This document shows, piece after piece, positions 58,388 to 64,000 of a stretch of DNA of 64,000 nt. The first letter of the stretch is position 1. Each line of letters starts with the position of its first letter. Source of the DNA: Coriaria nepalensis. Taxonomy: Eukaryota > Streptophyta > Magnoliopsida > Cucurbitales > Coriariaceae. Below the pieces are notes generated by a model, which had not been told where the DNA came from, made no database searches, and saw nothing but the letters and a program-made list of their open reading frames with translations. Location: assembly GCA_027186245.1 (NCBI GenBank), contig CP114493.1:8873501-8937500 (forward strand), in the 5' to 3' direction. The position numbers and the translations under genes were made by a program.

Positions 58388-59719
58388 ATGAAGTTTGAAG
58401 TGGAAGTAATTTCAAAAGATATCATCAAACCATCTTCTTCGACACCTGATCACCTTCGCCATTACCAGCTTTCTTTTCTTGATCAAGTCACTGTTGATGT
58501 CTATAACCCTATGATTTACTTCTACTCACCAAATGAAATAATTGAAACCCAATTCAAAACCCTTGTTGAAATTTCAAGCCAACTTAAGCAATCCCTCTCC
58601 AAGTTCTTAACACATTACTACCCGCTTGCCGGACGAGCAAATTACGGTGATTTCTTCATCGATTGCAATGATGAAGGCGTCCTCTTCTCTGAATGTAGAG
58701 TTAATTGTCAGCTCTCAGATTTTATACACAACTCGGAGCCAATCGATTTTAACAAGCTTCTCCCTTTTGAGTTGGATGAACTTTGTGAGATAAACATGGG
58801 GGTCCAACTAAACATGTTTGAATGTGGTGGAGTTGCTCTTGCTATATGCATTTCCCACAAGATTGGAGATGCCTTATCTTGTTTTGTTGCCATTAATGCT
58901 TGGGCGGCACTTTCTCGAGGAAATTCAGATGCCGTGAGTGCTCATTTTCGGTCCGCTGAGCTCTTCCCTCCAAGAAATTTACAATCTGATTTGTTCAACA
59001 CAAGAAGGGGTATAACAAGAGATAGAGTTGCAAAAAGGTTTGTGGTTGAAGCTTCAAAAGTAGAAGCCATTAGGGCGAAATATGCCGAGAGCAAGGCCTT
59101 GGAAAACGAAAGACGCCCATCAAGAGTTGAAGCGTTATCTGTTTTCATATATAGCCGTTTTCTAGCTGCTGTAAAGAATGAATCTGAATCTTCAGACCCT
59201 AACAAGTTTTACCAGATTTTGCATCCTGTAAACATACGTCCAAGGGTCGATCCACCACTTCCAAACTACGCTTTCGGAAACTATTATAGGTTCACTATGA
59301 AAGTTCCGTCTGAAGAGACTTTAGAAGATGAATATTGCTTTGGATTGGTGAAGGAGGTAAGAGATGATATAGATAAAATAAACAAGGAGATCTTGAAACA
59401 ATTCCAAACGGAAGAAGGTCATGATAACAAGTCATTGAAGACTATCAAGGAGAGATCTGTAAGTTTTGATAGAGGAGAGATGATATCATGTGCTTTCACT
59501 AGTTTGTGCAGGTTCCCTCTGTATGATGCTGATTTTGGATGGGGAAAACCTATTTGGGCAGGCTCACCAGCTCTCACTTTTACAAATCTTGTTGTTTTTA
59601 TTGACACAAAAGATGGTGATGGAATTGAAGTCTATGTTCACTTGAAGGCGGAACACATGGCTAAGTTGGTAGCTGATGAAGAGTTCCTCAAATATGCTTC
59701 TCTAACTGGGTCATGTTAA
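58388..59719 (+). CDS. BAHD acyltransferase 2 (vinorine synthase-like)
   Basis: This is a single-exon gene of 443 residues in the same clade as BAHD 1. The HxxxD motif is intact (SHKIGDALSCF, near residue 157), as is DFGWG (DADFGWGKPIWAG, near residue 380). The N-terminus MKFEVEVISKDIIKPSS aligns with its neighbour. The start was chosen by that alignment and by the TATA box at 58306; the frame stays open for 420 bp more upstream but reads as unrelated sequence. It lacks the intron of BAHD 1. The acyl donor and acceptor are unknown. Confidence 0.92.
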   Translation: MKFEVEVISKDIIKPSSSTPDHLRHYQLSFLDQVTVDVYNPMIYFYSPNEIIETQFKTLVEISSQLKQSLSKFLTHYYPLAGRANYGDFFIDCNDEGVLFSECRVNCQLSDFIHNSEPIDFNKLLPFELDELCEINMGVQLNMFECGGVALAICISHKIGDALSCFVAINAWAALSRGNSDAVSAHFRSAELFPPRNLQSDLFNTRRGITRDRVAKRFVVEASKVEAIRAKYAESKALENERRPSRVEALSVFIYSRFLAAVKNESESSDPNKFYQILHPVNIRPRVDPPLPNYAFGNYYRFTMKVPSEETLEDEYCFGLVKEVRDDIDKINKEILKQFQTEEGHDNKSLKTIKERSVSFDRGEMISCAFTSLCRFPLYDADFGWGKPIWAGSPALTFTNLVVFIDTKDGDGIEVYVHLKAEHMAKLVADEEFLKYASLTGSC

Positions 59720-61450
59720 TGTGTTTGATGATCATCAATATTCTAAGTACTCAAATGTAAAGTTACTTTGTTGGTCAATATGTATTAAAAATAACGTGAC
59801 TCAAGCTTGTGAATATGGAACCCTTCGTTATGGAAATGAAGTTGTGCGGGTTCCTTTTAAGCACTTTCATGATCAAGATTTGTGTAATATTTGTCCATCG
59901 CTTTACCAAATGATATGAAGGTAATATGGTTCAATACACGTGTTTAAGAAATCTCTAGGATTGTGTTCCATGTTAAATGAGTTGATTAGTCTATGAAATT
60001 TGTAGATAATCTTTAATACTATATCTCCGGAACAGAAAAATAAGTAGTTAAAAATATCTTATTCACACAAATACACGAATAGGCTATTGCTAGAATTTAT
60101 TCAAACGGATGTAGATTACCACTCCAATCCACCAAAAAGGAAAAATCGAGAATGTCTTATTATTTCAATGATCAATGTCCAAAACCGATAACAAAAAAAC
60201 GTATTTAAAGCATCCAATGAAACCCTAATTCGATTCACTAATCTAAATTAAAAAAAAAAATTATAGAGTTATACCTCAACTCACAAAAATAGAAAAAATA
60301 CTTAAACAGACCCCGAAATAATGAAAATTGTTTATTGTATGAATTGAAAATTGTAGACGGATCACTTCCTTATCCTGTCACCTCGAAACTTTCAACCTAA
60401 GTATCATAATTGTTAATTTATAAAATAAGTAATAATTAATTGAGTCTGATTTAAAAACTAATATTATTAAAAAAATAAACTCATAAACATACCTAATATA
60501 TTTATGACCTATTACTATACCATACCTTGACTTTAACTTTAAATACATATATAAATACGAACACAAATCAATCCACAGGTCTCAGCTACCGACATTAGAC
60601 TTTATATATAGTCAGCCTCGTAAATAATTGTGCATCGGGTATATAGCTGTTGACTAGGAATAGTGACATATAGAACTGTTGACTTATATTTGTAATATTA
60701 GCATACGTATGATCTCATGCATCGTCCGTATATAACGTAATAGATCGTAGTTATATGAGAATCAAGATAAACAATATGATCAATTTATTTCGATTGGAAT
60801 AATATGCAAATTACTGAAAACGTATAAACATGTTCAAACATATGTCTTACGATGACAAATGTTTACGATAATACGGAATGAAACTACAAATAATGAACGT
60901 AGAAGAAGTTCAGAATAAAGAACAAAGAAGATTATTATCTTAATTATAAAGATAGAAGAGATTAATTATAAATAAACACATATTTTGATCAAACTTTGAA
61001 CAACCTGATCATGGCTGCAATTAAAGCTGACAAAATTAGGTTCTTTCTTTCCTAAGAGCCGCGGTCTTTTGTGATCACTAGTTAGCTGGCAATTATTTTT
61101 CAGATCAGTATCCTCAGCTAACGTCATCATCTTAGCAAGAACAGGCCGTGTTAGAGGTCGACACAGGGAGTGCCGTCCGCCATTGGCCATGCCACTGATC
61201 TTGCGAGAAAATAGAAATATGTACAGGAAAAGGTAAAGTCATCTATCGTACATTTTCATAAATTGTTCATTAGATAGGAGAAAATCTTGATATTGTAACA
61301 TCGTTCTTCTTCGAGAATAGTTGGGAGAAAATCTATACGCAACCAATAGGTAGCACTGATTAGTGAAGACTACCAGCTTCAATTCCACTATAAATATGTA
61401 TATACATAATCCTAGTGGAAAATCATATACACTACCACTCCCCTGTAACA
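59720..61450. other. BAHD 2 3' UTR and spacer
   Basis: A+T-rich in the left part. From about 60990 the sequence belongs to the duplicated BAHD promoter unit, listed separately. TATAAATA at 61389-61396 lies 55-62 bp before the start codon of the BAHD relic. No gene is seen. Confidence 0.45.
60990..61250 (+). repeat. Upstream part of tandem BAHD duplication, copy 1
   Basis: Blocks here recur in order at 63165-63600. One pair is near 61012-61110 and 63172-63270 (GCAATTAAAGCTGACAAAAT against GCAATTAAAGCTCACAAAAT). Another is near 61138-61240 and 63485-63590 (GGAAAAGGTAAAGTCATC against GAAAAGGTAAAGTCATCGTA). They precede the BAHD start by 200-450 bp in copy 1 and 120-550 bp in copy 2. Confidence 0.75.
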
Positions 61451-62187
61451 ATGAAGATTGAAATGGAAGTCATCTCAAATGGGATAGTTAAACCATCTTT
61501 TGCAAGATCTTCAGAGAGAACGATGATCCGAGTCACGTAGTTTACCTAACTTACGGTATTATACTGGCCAATTTCTTAGTTCATGGTGTTAGAAGATCTA
61601 GAGTTTGCTTTTGCAAAATACTTCTTAATACCTCTTAAAATAATGTGGCCTTATTACATAGAACTAATAAGAAAACTAAACTAATGCAATAATCTAAGAA
61701 AATTAAATTTTTAAAAAATAATAATAAGAAGAAAAGTAATTCAAAAGAAAGTAAAGAAAAGTAAAAGCAGTTCATGAGTTTATGATATAGCAACATAGTT
61801 CGTAAAGCAAGTATTCGAACATGTGACACGGCCACTCCTCCTTACCGTCTCCAGCCCATCATCTACTATCCATCCACATCATTACCATTTTTCCTTCATT
61901 GACCAAACAACCCCTAGAATCTTCAACTCTCTTGTTCTCTTTTACCAACCTGATGATGACGATACCAAACTCCTAGACATCCATGAAATATCAGACAAAC
62001 TGAAGACATCACTGTCTCCAGTTTTAAGACTACATGGGTCCGTCCCCCGGCTCGTCCGTTCAAAAACTCTGCTGTATTTCTGGATACCAAAGCAGGAGGT
62101 GGGATTGAAGCTTACATTAGCCTTCTAGATGCAGGTATGGAAAAACTTGAAAGTGATGAGGAATTTCGGCGTTTTTTGCATGCATAG
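61451..62187 (+). pseudogene. BAHD acyltransferase 3, internally deleted and interrupted
   Basis: The start MKIEMEVISNGIVKPSF matches BAHD 4 at 63717. After 17 codons about 345 bp of unrelated sequence (61502-61846) interrupts it. Similarity then resumes (HHYHFSFIDQTTPRIFNSLV, LDIHEISDKLKTSLS) and breaks off near 62025. The next recognisable piece is the extreme C-terminus (DTKAGGGIEAYISLLDAG, ending EEFRRFLHA at 62187), in a shifted frame. The whole core with HxxxD and DFGWG, about 300 codons, is missing. The promoter and TATA box remain similar to copy 4, so a non-functional transcript is possible. Confidence 0.85.
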
Positions 62188-63716
62188 CGAATCATCGCAT
62201 GGCTTACATTATGGGAAATAATGGCTAAGGATATCATCCGGGATTTGATCCAGATTTCAACTTGGAAAGGCCTTATTTTATTGTTTATTAAGAAATCTTA
62301 TGTCTAATTTGTGGTTTTAAGTGTTATGTTCATTTGGGTTCAAGTGGGATATTGAAGTAAACGAGTGTTTAATATTACGTGGTGTGAAAAACAGTGGGAA
62401 AAGTTAAAAAGCAATGCTTTCAAATATGCAAGAAGTGTTAATTTGTCATGTGGATGAGATTTGATTTCAGTGATTAGTGCATCATTGACTTTTGACTACA
62501 TTCAAGGTCTGTAATTTCGTTATGGGACCCATTTGGATAACTTGAATTAAAGTAACGAAAGCTCCTCACCGTCATTGTAGCAGTAGACTCTGTATATAAT
62601 CGGCCTCTTAAATACCATGTTGATTGATGGAGAGGCTCCAACAACTTCATAACATCATCGATCATCATGTATAAATAATTGAGGGCCGTGGGTGTTTATA
62701 GTTGTTATAAACAGGAATTGAAAATAGGGATTTGCTTGAGATCGTGTAATATAGTTACTGGTCGACCTTAAGGGAAAATTTGTCTTTTATAAAAGAAACC
62801 AAATCACAGACATCCATCACCATAGACCATAATGAAATGCTTAACTACAAAGATTGAACACATAACCCCATAATTAAAGTTACATGTCTTAACACAGAGC
62901 AAATACACTTTTTATATTCAAATATATTAAATTATATCTATTAATTTATCGATCATTTATTAAATCGGTATCGAATCAAATATTCGAGGAAGATTCTCCG
63001 GATATTCAAATAATGTTAGACTAATTAATAAGAATATTTAATCCGCCGTATCTGTCCGACCCATCAGATTTCAACGGGTCGGCAGATAGGGTATAAATGA
63101 ACATGCCTATGAATATGAATGAGTATATAAGGGCTAAATCAACGCATATTTTCAGATTTTCACTAATCCGGTCATGACTGCAATTAAAGCTCACAAAATT
63201 AGGTTCTTGATTTCTTTCTTTCTTTATAGACATTGTCTTTTGTGATCACTAGCTAGCCGGCAATTATTTTTCTTTTTCTATATATATGGTTTTTTTTTTT
63301 TTTTTTTTTTTATATTTTGATTAACAAGCAAGCACATGGATCATGGATGTCTCTTTGCAGCGAGTCTCCCCATTCTAAAGTTATAGTTATTGCCGCTTTG
63401 TTGGATGCAATGTCCCTTAACCTTTTTTTTTTTTTTGGTTTTTGTTTTCTTCTGAGTGTCCACATCCAAGTCAACATCTGAAGAAGAACAAGCGTGTTAG
63501 AGAGTCACAGGGAGAGCCGTCCGCTACTGGCCCCACTGATTTTTCGAGAAAAAGGAAATACATGAAAAGGTAAAGTCATCGTATACTAATGGAACCCAAC
63601 TAATAATCAGGATATTATACCATCGTTCTTCTTCAAGATTAGCGATCACTACCAGCTTCCACTATATATACACATAACTCCAGTGGAAGATCATACTACT
63701 ACTCTCCACTGTAACA
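62188..63716. other. Spacer and promoter of BAHD 4
   Basis: The right half (from about 63165) is the second copy of the BAHD promoter unit. A T run lies at about 63291-63312 and another at 63423-63438. A TATATATA box at 63664-63671 lies about 50 bp before the BAHD 4 ATG. A block at about 62580-62625 (TAGACTCTGTATATAATC) resembles 60596-60640, so the duplication may start there. No other gene is seen. Confidence 0.5.
63165..63600 (+). repeat. Upstream part of tandem BAHD duplication, copy 2
   Basis: This matches 60990-61250 in order and orientation, with several small insertions (including T-rich tracts) that lengthen it. It supports a tandem duplication of about 2.2 kb that included promoter and gene. 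Confidence 0.75.
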
Positions 63717-64000
63717 ATGAAGATTGAAATGGAAGCCATCTCAAATGAGATAGTTAAGCCATCTTTTCCAAGCTCTACTATTCATCCCCATCATTACCAT
63801 CTTTCCTTCCTTGACCAAAAAACCCCTAGAATCTTCAACTCTCTTGTTCTCTTTTACGAACCTGATGATGACAATATCAAACACCTAGACATCCATGAAA
63901 TTTCAGACAAACTGAAGACATCACTGTCCCAAGTTTTAAGACATTTCTATCCACTAGCTGGAAGAGACGATGGTGATCTCCTCATCATTTGCAATGACGA
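63717..64000 (+). CDS. BAHD acyltransferase 4, 5' part only
   Basis: The frame is open from the ATG at 63717 to the window end, about 94 codons. It reads MKIEMEAISNEIVKPSFPSS, then HHYHLSFLDQKTPRIFNSL and LRHFYPLAGRDDGDLLI, which is the normal N-terminal third of a clade III BAHD enzyme. The catalytic HxxxD would lie beyond base 64000. It is the closest relative of the BAHD 3 relic. Whether the full gene is intact cannot be told. Confidence 0.85.
   Translation, partial: MKIEMEAISNEIVKPSFPSSTIHPHHYHLSFLDQKTPRIFNSLVLFYEPDDDNIKHLDIHEISDKLKTSLSQVLRHFYPLAGRDDGDLLIICND

Noticed and set aside
1..64000. CRISPR arrays, bacterial operons, phage or organelle insertions
   Set aside because: No regularly spaced direct repeats, no bacterial-type gene runs and no recognisable plastid or mitochondrial gene segments were seen.

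Overview
The window is nuclear DNA of a flowering plant, most likely a eudicot. Its genes have many introns with GT-AG borders, its spacers are A+T-rich, and its proteins are plant-specific or chloroplast-targeted. I cannot name the species. All exon borders below come from reading splice sites and codon phase by eye; none was checked against transcripts.

Layout, left to right: (-) PH/oxysterol-binding protein, cut by the left edge; (+) CCT5 chaperonin subunit; (-) F-box-like RCC1 propeller protein; (-) ALB4-type thylakoid insertase; (+) small membrane-anchored methyltransferase; (-) a Lys/Ser-rich repeat protein I cannot name, with a broken downstream tail; (-) very-long-chain 3-oxoacyl-CoA reductase; a truncated Copia-like retroelement; (-) RGS1, a seven-helix regulator of G-protein signalling; (-) a NOI/RIN4-family pseudogene; (-) a malectin-like LRR receptor kinase pseudogene; (+) AIRP2-type RING E3 ligase; (+) type-B response regulator; (-) WVD2-like protein with a shortened TPX2 domain; (-) chloroplast small heat shock protein with a heat shock element upstream; (-) HHL1, a photosystem II protection factor; (-) a GRAS pseudogene; then (+) a tandem array of BAHD acyltransferases: two intact, one pseudogene, and one cut by the right edge.

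The genes are mostly unrelated housekeeping, chloroplast and signalling genes. They are not an operon or a pathway; only the BAHD array is a family cluster. From memory, the Arabidopsis counterparts fall into three blocks (about At1g244-245, At1g677 and At3g2609-2610). Here they are interleaved on one segment, which suggests an ancestral, less fractionated gene order.

The most notable feature is decay: four pseudogenes (NOI, LRR receptor kinase, GRAS, BAHD) and a frameshifted 3' tail sit among intact genes. I found no CRISPR array, no rRNA or tRNA gene, and no convincing new molecular system. The best candidates for follow-up are the unnamed repeat protein, the neighbouring NOI and receptor-kinase pseudogenes, the GRAS pseudogene and the BAHD duplication.
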